NCBI RefSeq assembly: GCF_000835495.1
Contig: NW_015622545.1
Location: 868,001-932,000 of the forward strand
DNA: 64,000 nt
Direction of reading: 5' to 3'
From: Cladophialophora immunda
Lineage: Eukaryota > Ascomycota > Eurotiomycetes > Chaetothyriales > Herpotrichiellaceae
The notes under the pieces were generated by a model. It searched no databases. It saw only the letters and a program-made list of their open reading frames with translations, and was not told where the DNA came from. Position numbers and translations under genes: made by a program. Shown one piece after another: positions 10,921-20,459 of this stretch; the first letter of the stretch is position 1; every line of letters begins with the position of its first letter.

Positions 10921-11587
10921 GACCGAATGTTCCGTCGTCGGAAGTGGCGGACTCGACGCCTGCCGCTGCGCGGGACCAGGCTCAGCCTCGTGGCATTGGG
11001 ACGACTTGTCTGCGAGGAAAGAAACTGTCGCAGCCGAGCAGCTCCTTGCGATCACTGCTACCTCCTTGCTGGCTCACATTTGCTTTTGGCTTCTTGTGCG
11101 GCCCGCCGGTCCCGTGTTGGGTGAACGCTGGGTTGCTGTGATGTCCCCTGTGGAATCTAACCATCATTCGTGGGTCATCATCTTTGACTGGCCTCTGCCC
11201 ATTTTAGGGACAGAGAGTCTTCATCTAGGGCCGGGGTAGCCGACTGGCTATTGCTGTCGAAATTGGGGGATTGACCGTCAGCGGGACCAGTAGCCGCGGA
11301 GAGTTCGCTATAACTGCCTTCGGAATGGGAGACCTGTCCAACTGACTACGGGCCCGGGTCTTCCTTCGCTTGTTTGCATCTCTCCTTTTGGCTGTCCTTT
11401 CCGATCCTTGAGATATCTCGTAGTGCGGCCGAGCTCTGATCCATGCTGCCTCCAAGCAGGTTGACACCGGAGGAATGGCCAGATTCGTGCTTCTGTTTCC
11501 TCCTCCCTCCACTGCTCGAACCCGCAGTTGACGCTGGAGGAATGGGCAGCCCAAGAGACCGCCGGCGGTAAGCTTGTTCTCGTTCCG
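10921..11587. other. unassigned; short direct repeats
   Basis: The sequence TTGACRCYGGAGGAATGG occurs near 11,461 and again near 11,528. A few hydrophobic stretches are open on the plus strand (about 11,040-11,140), but no domain is recognisable. Confidence 0.35.
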
Positions 11588-11900
11588 TTGCCCGTCCAGT
11601 TCATGTTTGACAACTGGGGTGGCTGCTCCTTGCCCAGTGTATAGCTCGAAGGGACATCAATGGGAACAGCCTTTTTCTGTCACCCGTCTGGTTCATGTTT
11701 GATCGGGGGGCCGAAGGACGTCGATGGGAACAGTCTCCCTCTGTTGCTCGTCTGGTTTCTTCGCTGTCGTGGTGGGCAGCTGCGGTCATATCGATGGAAG
11801 CAGTCTCCTCCTGTTGCCCGTCTTGTTTATGTTTGATCTCCGGGTGGCTGCTCTTTGCCCAGTACACGCCTGGCCGAGAGTCGAGACCGTACTCAGTACG
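11588..11900. repeat. minisatellite I, four imperfect units
   Basis: Units begin with CTGTTGCCCGTCTGGTTYAT-like sequence followed by GTTTGATC, GGGTGGCTGCTC, TTGCCCAGT and GTCGATGGGAACAGTCTC. Starts are near 11,588, 11,680, 11,742 and 11,812, so unit length varies (about 60-90 bp). The same unit occurs inverted, twice, at 38,743-38,888. Confidence 0.75.
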
Positions 11901-12249
11901 CGGTGATCTCTTTGCGATTGACATCGACAGACGGCGCGTCGGTAACTTTCGATGGCCACGTGTGCCTACCTTCCCCGTCATCTTCCCTCGATTGTCCTCT
12001 TCATCATCTTCCCTCGTTCATCCTCATCCACGCCAAATCCTGAGATCATAGCGATCTCTGGCGAGGCGGCAGACACCAAGCTCGGCGGCGAGCAGAGCCG
12101 CGTCGAAGACACCCAGGCCGCTCAAGGTTCGTGCTAGGAGCACCCGGTGTTGGCGAAGGCGGTCGGCGCGGCGCCCCTTCACCGTCCTGGATTACACCTG
12201 CGCTTCTGGCGGGTCTGGAGTTGGAGAGTAACAGAGCAAGTCCGCAAGT
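11901..12249. other. unassigned, possible coding relic
   Basis: The plus-strand frame near 12,030-12,137 (IIAISGEAADTKLGG) has protein-like composition and stops at 12,137. The rest is GC-rich with nothing assignable. Confidence 0.25.
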
Positions 12250-12720
12250 GTGCATGCACCACGGGTGGGTGTAAACGGCCAAGTTTTCCCCCTGACGAAA
12301 GTTAAGTGGCCAGGGAATTCCGACAACGCCTCAAGTTGGCTGCAAGACATGCGGCGGGGGAGCGAGCGAGCGAACATGGTGAACAGGACAAGATAAAATA
12401 AGGTACAGCACAGCATAGTCAGTCAGGGAGTAGATGAGTGGGTGTGGTCTGCGTCGAGAACAAAGTCAAGCCCAGGAGTGCCCTTCTTGCCTGCGAGTGC
12501 TGAGACTGAGTGCAATAGTGGGTCTGCGTCGAGAATAAAGCAAAATTCAGCGACTGCGCTGTGACTGCGCTGCACTGACTTTGCTGAGTGTCTGCCGGGT
12601 GCCTGACTTGCCTGTCTGCACTACAACTCCCTGCACTGACTGGTGACTGCGCTGCTGGGCTGTGCGCAACGTTTGGGCTGAGCAGGGTAGAGCAGGGCAG
12701 AGCCTCTGCCTACCAGTTCC
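12250..12720 (+). repeat. modular repeat block 2 (A-B-C)
   Basis: A: CACGGGTGGGTGTAAACGGC ... AATTCCGACAACGCCTCAAG and GGCTGCAAGACATGCGGCGG at about 12,260-12,380. B: TCTGCGTCGAGAACAAAGTC near 12,449 and a second, shorter B start near 12,525. C: GCTGTGCGCAACGTTTGGGC near 12,657. Order and orientation match blocks 3 and 13. Confidence 0.8.
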
Positions 12721-13795
12721 CTCTTTCAGGACGCAACCGGGGCGCGCGCCGCAGGCAGCTTCTCCAGCCGAGCAACGACTTTCCTCCGACCGCGTTCCTG
12801 TAGAGAGTCTTGGAAGCGAAGCCACCGCTATCGCTCCCCGAGTCGATTCGAGGACAGCTGCTGCAGCGATTCGGAGACCAACATTGACACAGACAGCATC
12901 ATTCCGACCGACGTCAGCTGTGGTCGCTGTGCCCAGTAGACACCAAAGACGACCAAAACGGGCGCCCTGACGAAAAGCCGCTGCCAACAATCGTTCACCT
13001 GCATCGGAGCTTGAGCCTCGCTTGCTGAGGCCGTGCTAGAATCTGGTAGAGCCAATCCTCCTACTCTTTACTTAGACGTGAGTCTGCCTTTCGGTAGAGG
13101 GAATGCTCGCCTGCTGTTCGTGCGTGGGTTTCAAAGCCAGATGGGAAAAAGACCCAACTGTCCGTCGTGTCGACAGTGGTTGGAGAAGGTGGCCGAGAGA
13201 CGACTTGAAATGCCACAATAGTGAATCGATATAGTTGTGTTTCTGATGGCGGCTGTGAATGCAGCGTTCGATCTTGAAAGCTCGTCCTCAGCCGTATCGA
13301 CGTCCGCAGCTGCACAATTCCTCCAGCGCGTCTCATCTAAGAACAACCAATGTTGGCGGTGTGCCAGGGGGCTGTAGCAAGAATATGAGACACTTTTGCC
13401 GGCTCCCTGATGGTATCTGCAGCTGCGAGGCTATCTTGTCTCTCCTTAAATTCGCCCTTGCGGTCTTTGCTTCTGCTTGAGAGGTGCGTGAGGCTTGCCG
13501 AATGATCTGGTTGTACGATGGCTGTGGGCGGTGGCCCCGGTGGGTGGCTGTTGTCCCGCCGTTGATCGTTGTCGCCGCTGTCGATCTTACTGATCCGTGT
13601 GGTTGTCATCATTGAACAGCGGCGAAAACCGGTCAAGATTGGAGACCAGGAGGTAGGTGCACGTGGGCATGTATCAGAAGGAGGATTTCCTCTCGCTCAC
13701 CACCGTCAGGCTTGTTGGGATCGTGGTGGTACCCGCGGTGGCGAGATCGGTGTGCCCCATCGCGAAAAAGCGTACCGTGTTCGCGAGGACGCTGG
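12721..13795. other. unassigned decayed sequence between modular blocks
   Basis: Minus-strand protein-like stretches occur at about 13,055-12,840 (hydrophobic, APVLVVFGVYWAQ), 13,346-13,131 (MFLDETRWRNCAAADVDTAE) and 13,636-13,340 (SRSKDRKGEFKERQDSLAAA). They lie in different frames, with no recognised family, and are bracketed by module C on the left and module B on the right. Confidence 0.35.
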
Positions 13796-14110
13796 CTGAG
13801 TGAGCGGGTGGGCCTGCGTCGAGAGCAAAGTCCAAGTCGAGCAGTGCCCTCTGAGACTGCGCTGGACTGACTGCACTGCACCGTCTGCGGTGCATTGACT
13901 GACTGCGGTGCACTGACTGCGCTAGACTGACTGCACTACGGTGCTGTGTGGAACCTTTGGGCAGACCAGGGCAGACCAGAGTGAGCCGGCAGAGGGTACC
14001 AATGCTGCCAGCTTCGGCCAAAGGACTCCAAGAGACAAGACGTTGGAGGCTGCCAACCAGGCCAGGACCACAGTCAAGACCTCGCCAGGACCGCATTCAT
14101 AACAACAGTG
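13796..14110 (+). repeat. modular repeat block 3a (B-C-D)
   Basis: B: CTGCGTCGAGAGCAAAGTCC near 13,817. C: GCTGTGTGGAACCTTTGGGC near 13,942. D: GGGTACCAATGCTGCCAGCT and GGACTCCAAGAGACAAGACG near 13,995-14,045. The order B-C-D is the same as in blocks 7 and 13. Confidence 0.8.
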
Positions 14111-14600
14111 CCGAAATGCGGGCTGCAAGAGAGCAAGAGAACCAGTTTGCAGGTTTTTCCGGTTTGAGGGTTGGACATAGCGGGTGGGTGAGTGCAAACG
14201 ACCCAAGTTCCAGGTGGCTGGGCTGCGGAATTCCGACAACCGCGCAATCAAATTGGCTGCAAGACATGCTGGCGGCGGGCAAGTAGTATAGCAGGCTGCA
14301 TGATCTCGCTTGAACAAGATCTGGTCTATCTGTCACTGTTTCACACAAAGGTGAGCGAGTGAGTGAGCGAACATGGTGAAATAGGACAAGATCAAACAAA
14401 ATAAAACAAAACACAGTGCTACACCGTACTAGACTGCGCTGCGTTGCACTGACTGCGCTACGGTGCTATGCGGAATATTTGGGCTGACCAGGCTGGCCAG
14501 GCAGAGCAGAAGAGGGTGCCAACACTACCAGCTTCGGCTAAAAGGACCCCAAGAGACAAGATGTTGGGATCTAGCAGGACAAGGTCAAGAAAAACACTAC
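14111..14600 (+). repeat. modular repeat block 3b (A-C-D)
   Basis: A: GCGGAATTCCGACAACCGCG and GGCTGCAAGACATGCTGGCG at about 14,225-14,280, then GAGCGAACATGGTGAAATAG. C: GCTATGCGGAATATTTGGGC near 14,466. D: GCCAACACTACCAGCTTCGG and GAGACAAGATGTTGGGATCT to about 14,580. B is missing. Confidence 0.8.
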
Positions 14601-14935
14601 ACTATACTGCACTGCACTGCACTGAACAGTGAGCGAGTATGACGATGGGAACATGGACGTGGAGATGGGGGAGTGATGGTGGTGGTGGTAGTAACGCTAC
14701 TGCCGTTGTTGCCGTCGGCGCCGATATTGCTACCGCTGGTGTTGATGCTGCTGGTGTTGTTACACATTCGCATAGATTCGCGGGTATGATGCGCAAAGAG
14801 ACGCAAGCTGTAAAATCTGCGATATACAAGATGAATGAAACAGATACGTCAGCTGTAAGGTACGTGAGCGACAAGATACCCGAGCTGCAAGATATACGAG
14901 CTGTAGCTTCGCGAGACGTAAGTAAGAATCCCATC
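14601..14935 (+). repeat. modular repeat block 4 (D/T junction, T, E)
   Basis: The junction motif GAGCGAGTATGACGATGGGA plus TGGACGTGGAGATGGGG at about 14,630-14,668 recurs at 23,881 and, inverted, at about 53,236-53,275. It is followed by the T trinucleotide tract (GGTGGTGGTAGTAACG..., to about 14,762) and by E units such as GAGCTGCAAGATATACGAGC. The E tract ends at the NLR fragment. Confidence 0.8.
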
Positions 14936-15349
14936 CGAGACCGGTGCAGAAAGTTCACCTCTGTGCTGCGAAGGTGTGTCACGTCTTTCAGATCTTACAG
15001 AAGAGGGTGGGTATGCTGTGAATCTGTTCCATGCTGATGTATTTGTCCATTCTAGAAGACCCATGCAGCGACTGTTCAGCCGCCTCTTTCCTCGGTCAAT
15101 GCGATACGATACTCCAAGGTGTCGACCGTCGACACAGTCTAGCTCGGCGAAATCGTAGCTCGACCGCATCGCGAAGTCTGCATCGTCTGCTTCCAAGAAC
15201 GTGAACTCCAAAAGGCCCCGCGGCCATTTTCCGTCGGTATTCTGGAAACTGAACATGACGATTTGGAGGAGCGCCGAGCCTTCGCTGCGATATGCAGGGT
15301 CGATGGAATGGATGAGGCGCTTGAAGAAGGCATCAAGGTCGGCGGGCAT
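14936..15349 (-). pseudogene. NACHT/NLR-type protein fragment (post-NACHT region)
   Basis: The minus-strand translation begins MPADLDAFFKRLIHSIDP and continues through a LEADDADFAMR segment to RRLNSRCMGLLEW. Fungal NACHT-type NLR proteins have this arrangement just after the NTPase domain: P-x-DLxxFFxxLLxSIDP, an acidic DDxDFA segment and RRLxxRCxGLLEV. Upstream NACHT motifs and downstream repeats are absent here. The fragment is bracketed by E modules (14,780-14,935 and 15,470-15,640), suggesting a piece carried within the modular repeat. An active gene is unlikely. Confidence 0.6.
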
Positions 15350-15469
15350 CGAGATGGAGGAATATAGGGGGATTAGCTATGTGGCAAGCCGCGCAGCTTT
15401 GCCAACCGATGATGGGGAAACAGAGATGGGAAAATGGAAGGGAGCTTGCAAGCCACAGCTTGGGTTTGG
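15350..15469. other. short spacer between NLR fragment and E module
   Basis: This is the region 5' of the NLR fragment on its own strand. No further NACHT sequence can be read in it, so the homology stops abruptly. Confidence 0.3.
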
Positions 15470-15640
15470 GAAGATGCAAGATACGCACGCGAGCTGTAAG
15501 ATGAACGAAAAAGGGAGATGCAAAAAAAACCTGATATGCGAGATAAACGAGACAGATACGCAATATACAAGATTTGCAACATGGATACGTAAGCTACAAG
15601 ATACGTGAGCTACAAGATTCGCGAGCCCGACTCGATGCTC
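15470..15640 (+). repeat. module E, copy 2
   Basis: Degenerate short units: GATGCAAGATACGCACGCGA, GCTGTAAGATGAACG, AAGCTACAAGATACGTGAGC. The same vocabulary is used at 14,780-14,935 and 16,795-17,235. Confidence 0.75.
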
Positions 15641-16794
15641 TGGAGTGCTTGCCTCTCCACCGACTGTTATCGCAGGCAGGCCCGTAGACATATTTTCCCA
15701 TTGGCGTTGCCTTATTTATGCCAACAAGCGTCAATCGGTTCATAGTTCTAGACTTACGCATATTGTGTTTGTGCCCGCGCCTCTACAACATTTAGCCTCC
15801 AGCGATCTACGCGGCTTTGCAGACTACAGCCGAATATAAAGTTCTTCCTTAGAACTGCCGCTTTATCTTGTTGATAGCTACTGATAAGCTAGACAGTTTA
15901 GGGTCTTCGTTTTTCCACGCGAGATCACGTCACGGTTCGCAGAAGGAGCCTCACCCGCCGATATTGAGACAAACGCACCACTTAGCTATGCCAACTGTGT
16001 GTGACTTACCCTCACGAGTGCATACCGACCAGACACGTAGCGAAAAGACATGGATTCGCCGACCTCAGGTTCGTGGAAATGTGGGCTCACCATAGAGAGC
16101 CCTCGACGATATCAGATTGGGATACTGGCCAGAGAGCAAAGGAGGGATCGCCGACAAAAAGGGGCGCAATCTTCGTCTTTGCGATACTGTCCCCCGTAGC
16201 CAAATGCAGTCCTCAACCGGCTACTACCATTCTGGCAATCTCCATGTTCTCGTCGCAAACGTGGCCCCGACGGCCGCAAATCCCCAAGCACACGTTTCAT
16301 AGGTACTCAAGGCTTTTCCCTGGTACCAAGAGTCGTAACTGCGGAGTGACGGTTCCGCGATCCCAGAGCTGGGTGCAAAATCGACAATGCGCAGCAGCAG
16401 CGTCGTGATGCTCCAACCCATGATCATACAATGGTTGAGTATTGGGGAACAGCCACGTGGGTTTGAGGGGGCATTCGGATTGCAGGGTGTGAATGGAGGT
16501 TTCAGTCAGTGTGCTTCTACACAATATTGTCAAGAGGGCACCGCTGACATGGACGTTCAGCTCGCTGCAAGGTTCGCGAGACAGACACGCGCAAGAGTCT
16601 GCCAAGAGTAACTGCCTGCGAACGTGATCATGTGGTAGATGTGATCACTTAGGTGCTTCGTGCGTTCGTCTGTCGTTTCCATTGCAAGCGTCATGCTTGC
16701 AGCAGAAAGATGAACCATCTCTGATAACAGAGACTCTCGAACGCTCGCGGATCGAGTTTTTAGGGATTGATCGTAGGCAAGGAGCTGGGATAGA
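15641..16794. other. decayed coding fragments bracketed by E modules
   Basis: Minus-strand protein-like stretches occur at about 16,530-16,305 (AHCRFCTQLWDRGTVTPQLR) and 16,230-16,090 (ATGDSIAKTKIAPLFVGDPS), separated by a stop and frame changes. The style resembles other decayed genes here, but no domain is recognisable. An AT-richer segment lies at about 15,770-15,900. Confidence 0.35.
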
Positions 16795-17235
16795 CGGGAA
16801 TACAGCAGACGGGAATACAGCAGACGAGATGCAGATTCGCGAGATGCAAGATTCGCGATGCAAGATCAACGAAATGAATTCGCGAGCTGTAAAGATACAG
16901 CTACAACATAAACGAGCTACAAGATAGTCCGGACAGCTTCGCGAGACAGACACATAGCAAGACCGATGGTAATACAGCAGACGGGATACAGTAGAGGAGA
17001 TGCAAGATAGACGCGATGCAAAAAACCGAGCTGGAAGATAAACGAGCTACAAGATTCAACATTCTCGAGAGGCAGATATGCGGCAAGACAGACGGGATAC
17101 AGCAGACGAAGCACAGCAGACAAGGAACAGCAGACGAGGAACAGCAGACGGGATATAGCAGACGAGATGCAGATATTGCAAGATGCAGTAGACGAGATAC
17201 AGATATTGCAAGATACTTCAACAAGGCAGTGAGTG
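16795..17235 (+). repeat. module E, longest copy
   Basis: About 440 bp of irregular 10-17-bp units: GGGAATACAGCAGACGG, GAGATGCAGATTCGC, GATGCAAGATTCGC, GAGCTACAAGATT, CACAGCAGACGAGGAACAGC. It ends with GATACTTCAACAAGGCAGTG, the E/Q junction also seen near 23,265 and 24,030. Confidence 0.8.
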
Positions 17236-17935
17236 CGTGAACTTGGATTTTGTGCACTCAGGCTATGTGAAATTCATGTTGTGTGCAACTTGGACCATGT
17301 GAGTGAGCTTGGGTTGTGTGAAGCCAGGTCAAGGCAGTGAGTGAGTGAGTTAATCAGTTGTGTGAACTCAGGACATGTACACTCAGGTTATGTGTGGACT
17401 TTGGCTGTGTGCAACTGTTTCCCCAAAGGCCAAAAAGTTGCAAAAGTCCAAAAGTTGCACAAAGGGGCCAAAATCCAAAAGTGTGTCAATCCAACACTCA
17501 ACCACACTCGAGGAGTACGAAAAGTGGTGTTTGGGTCGACAGTGGACAGTTGACAGTTGGAAAAGGTGATGTTGGGAAAAAAAGTGGTCAAAGACCAAAA
17601 GTTGCACGAGGGGTGATTGTCGCAAAGTGGTGGTTGTCGAAGCACAGTTTTGCGCCAATCCTTGGGCGGTCATTGGCCAAAAGTCGAAAAAAGTTGGATT
17701 TTGGACAAAATGGTGGGTTCTGATTGGCTGCTGGAGGGGGTGTGAGCCATAATGGTTGGAGTGGGGCCTACATTTCAGCGCAGCGAGAGGAGCGAGTGCA
17801 GCGCAGGCAGGAAACTTGGGCACTCAGTCTCAGTACCCAGGCACTTGACAGGCACTCAGGCACGCCCAGAATTCAAACTTTAGGCACTCGCAGGTACTCT
17901 ACTACCAGCTTGAGGACCTCGGCGATTGCTGCCTA
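17236..17935 (+). repeat. modules Q, F and J-like
   Basis: Q (to about 17,410): TGAGTGCGTGAACTTGG, GTGTGCAACTTGG and GTGTGAACTCAGG iterations. F (about 17,410-17,740): CAAAAAGTTGCAAAAGTCCA, CACTCGAGGAGTACGAAAAG, GTGGTGTTTGGGTCGACAGT and many CCAAAAGT words. J-like words (AGGCACTCAGGCACGCCCAG) run to about 17,900. This block ends just before the promoter of the protease-like gene. Confidence 0.75.
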
Positions 17936-17955
17936 GACTTCACAACATTAAATAT

Positions 17956-17984
17956 TTCCTTCTTTCCTTCTTTCCTTCTTTCCC
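17956..17984 (+). promoter_or_regulatory. pyrimidine tract upstream of protease-like gene
   Basis: A CCTTCTTT-type pyrimidine tract about 40 bp upstream of the ATG at 18,024 is typical of promoters and transcription starts of filamentous fungi. The ATG context is CACACAATGT. No TATA box is obvious. Confidence 0.5.
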
Positions 17985-18023
17985 ACCATCATTTCCCATT
18001 TCCAACAGCAGATTCTTCACACA

Positions 18024-19630
18024 ATGTTGTCCGCCTCTACGCCGCAGCGTAGGCCTGTCGCCGACGTGCTGCTCGTATCGCCGATACGGATCGGTGGGAT
18101 GAGCCTCTCTCCGAGAAAGCGTCAAATCACGCCCACGGCCGAAGCAATGTCACCCAAAAAACTCGCAATAATCACCAAGCCCGGAAGCGTGAGTCCTTGG
18201 GTGAACAGCATCACTCCCACTACGCTCCCGAATCCGCTCAGAATCCCTGGTGAGCCTGAACTGGCCCACATTGGTAAGGACATGTTCTTCCCTGCTACAA
18301 ATGGCCATAATAACCTAGTGCTCTAGATCAGCGGTCGTCTTTGTACGACATCTCCGGGCCGAATCCACTCAGAGTGCCAGAGGAGGATCTCCAAGAGTCG
18401 CCGCTGCCAGCACGCCACCTCATTTTCCCCTTTGACCTTCGAGACGACATTCGCCTTATGTATGAGCCGGAAAACGAAGTTCTCCTGCGCAGTGTCTTTC
18501 CCGGAACCACTGGCATTGGCACGGACGGATGGTTCATACTCCTCCAGCTACGCACCCTGCCACCGAAGCCGTGGCCCCTGACTATTGCGGGCATGCCACT
18601 GCATCTCGGCACGGCGGAGACTTTTGGCCAAAGTCCCATGCTAGGTTGGAGGATAGTCAGTGGAAAGAATGGCTCCATCGACAGAGAAAAAGATTACCGA
18701 AATATGGTAGACTGGAAGCCACTCTTCCAAGTCCTCAAGAAACACTTTGAAGACATTCACATCTCGATCACAGAGATCATGTACCTCGACAACCACGTAA
18801 AGATCGTCTTGGAACACCGCCAGACTGACATGAGCAAAGTGCCGTTCAGCGCAGGGAAAGTCGGGTGTTACTACTTGTACGAAGATGAGATGGGAAGGCC
18901 GTCAAAACTACATGCTCGCGCCCGCTCTCATGATCCTACTCCGGGGAACCCAGACCTCAGCCAGTACAGTCCTCTACAGCCAGGGCTGAGACTGGCATCT
19001 GCCTATCTGCCGGGCGATCCCAGTACGTACCTCGGGACAACAACTGGCGTTCTTTTGAAGGACGGACTTGGTAACGAATACATGACTGTCGCCGCACATG
19101 GATTCCCCGGCGAAGCTGGCACGGCAGTCTTCCACCCATCACCCGATTCCTCCGGCCGCCGGATTGGCGAGCTCATCATGGAAGTTTCGCACACAGGCGT
19201 TGCGCTCGTCAAGTTAGACAACGAAGAAGCGTTCTCTAACGTCACCTTCGATAGCCCAAACGCCACCGTCCCGGATTCTATCCCGCTGAAGAGATTACGG
19301 TCAATCAACGGTTATCAACAAGGTAGCCTTATCTACCTGGATTCACCTGATACAGGTTTCACCGACGGTGCTTTTATGTTTTCCGCACGCCGCCGAGTCC
19401 CTGCCGATGAAAACTCGCCACTCCGGGAATGGATCGCTACAACCTGGTGCTATATGGGCGCGGACGCGGCAGCCAGCCTTCCTGCAGGAATGTGCGGTAG
19501 TGCTATGTGGGGCGATGAAGGAAATGTCTTGGGCTTTTTCAGATACGCTCCAACCCAAGGGGTGATGAAGGACTGGTGCACCGCAATTGCTGCTGATGAG
19601 CTTATCGACCGAGGGTATACCCTCGCCTAA
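18024..19630 (+). CDS. chymotrypsin-fold protease-like protein, 517 residues, one intron
   Basis: Joining 18,024-18,273 to 18,327-19,630 gives one frame of 517 residues, with a phase-1 intron that keeps the frame across the junction codon (Asp84). The N-terminal third is Pro-rich and repeats an NPLR-[IV]-P motif on both sides of the intron (near residues 76 and 96). The C-terminal half looks like a trypsin/chymotrypsin-fold domain: TVAAHGF (His341), a GVALVKLD segment where trypsins have D-I-A-L-L-K-L, and PAGMCGSAMW with Cys473 where the nucleophile sits, followed by NVLGFFRYA as the last strands. GxCG is the nucleophile motif of chymotrypsin-fold cysteine proteases; classical trypsins have GDSGG. 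The usual catalytic Asp position holds Thr/Gly, and Asp381 lies a few residues on. No signal peptide is seen, so it is probably intracellular. It may be active or a catalytically altered relative. The gene is intact while its neighbours are broken. Confidence 0.72.
18274..18326 (+). other. intron of protease-like gene, 53 bp
   Basis: Donor GTAAGG at 18,274 and acceptor CTCTAG ending at 18,326, with a possible branch site in CATAATAACC. Unspliced, the first frame meets a stop at 18,324-18,326. Splicing joins two long, compositionally similar coding stretches in frame. Confidence 0.75.
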
Positions 19631-19639
19631 ACGCCCATT

Positions 19640-19900
19640 ACTACAGCATTTAGCCTCGAGGTGTCGTATAAAGACGACCACTAATCCAAAGTACTAGGTT
19701 ATTATCGCCATTTATCGTAGGGAAGAATATATCCTTACTAATATATACTTATTTAGGCTAACCGGGAATTCTAAGCGGGTTCGGGAGCGTAGTGGGAGTG
19801 ATACTGTTCACTGAAGGACTCGTCCTTCTAGATTTGGTGATTATTACGAGTTTTTTTTGGTAACATTACTTCGGCCGTGGGCGTGATTTGGCGCTTTCTT
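19640..19900. other. AT-rich patch, possible RIP-mutated repeat remnant
   Basis: TA-rich words such as TTACTAATATATACTTATTT and ATTATCGCCATTTATCG contrast with the GC-rich surroundings and resemble the terminal AT-rich tract. No coding is visible. The 3' end signals of the protease-like gene probably lie at its start. Confidence 0.4.
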
Positions 19901-19929
19901 ATAGACAATGACATTCTCCATTCAGTCTT

Positions 19930-20120
19930 TCAGGTGCTGGCCACGGTGGCCTCACCGTCAATGTAGGACTTCTCCCAGCAGACTTCGGCTTTAGCAAGCC
20001 AGAGCGGCGCACAATGCACGCGGAATCCAACGTACGAAGAAGTCGAAGCGTTGCCAGGCGGAACATACTTGAACACCAAGGACAGACACGCTTATGGTAA
20101 TGGCTCCGCATCAAGAAACA
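19930..20120 (+). pseudogene. protein kinase fragment with frameshift
   Basis: One frame reads LLPADFGFSKPERRTMHAES, which carries a DFG motif followed by an activation-segment-like stretch. After a frame change the neighbouring frame reads TYEEVEALPGGTYLNTKDRH, resembling the APE region (Y-E-x-P-E) and the following helix of eukaryotic protein kinases. Neither the N-lobe nor the HRD loop could be found. This is inference from two motifs in the correct order and spacing. Confidence 0.45.
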
Positions 20121-20459
20121 ACTGCGTAGGTTACCTGTCCAGAAAGGATCTTTTTCCAATGGTAGCACAGTAGGGTAAGCATTAAGAGAGAACCTGAGTA
20201 CCAAGACAGTCCCGACTGACAACATCACCCCTTCAGGCCGACACAATTCCCAATCGCCGCCCCCTCAACCGAGCCGTCTCTCCTTACACCATTCTTCGCT
20301 CTCCTCGGTGTCTCCAATGGCGTCGTTACTGTCCGTCCGGCCGCGTATGCTGCCTACAGGCTATCAATCCCCAAATATCACGACGATAGGGGCTGGTGGC
20401 TACTCGCCGTGGGTTGCATTCGGCTGAGCTCTTCGAAGCACCACAAGCGCCGCATCAAT
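20121..20459. other. unassigned
   Basis: Open plus-strand stretches (for example ASLLSVRPAAYAAYRLSIPK near 20,320-20,380) have protein-like composition but no recognised domain. They could be the tail of the kinase relic or another decayed gene. Confidence 0.25.

Noticed and set aside
16795..17235. Cys/Leu/Ser-rich membrane protein on the minus strand
   Set aside because: It is the translation of module E. Frames in the other E copies are different and interrupted.
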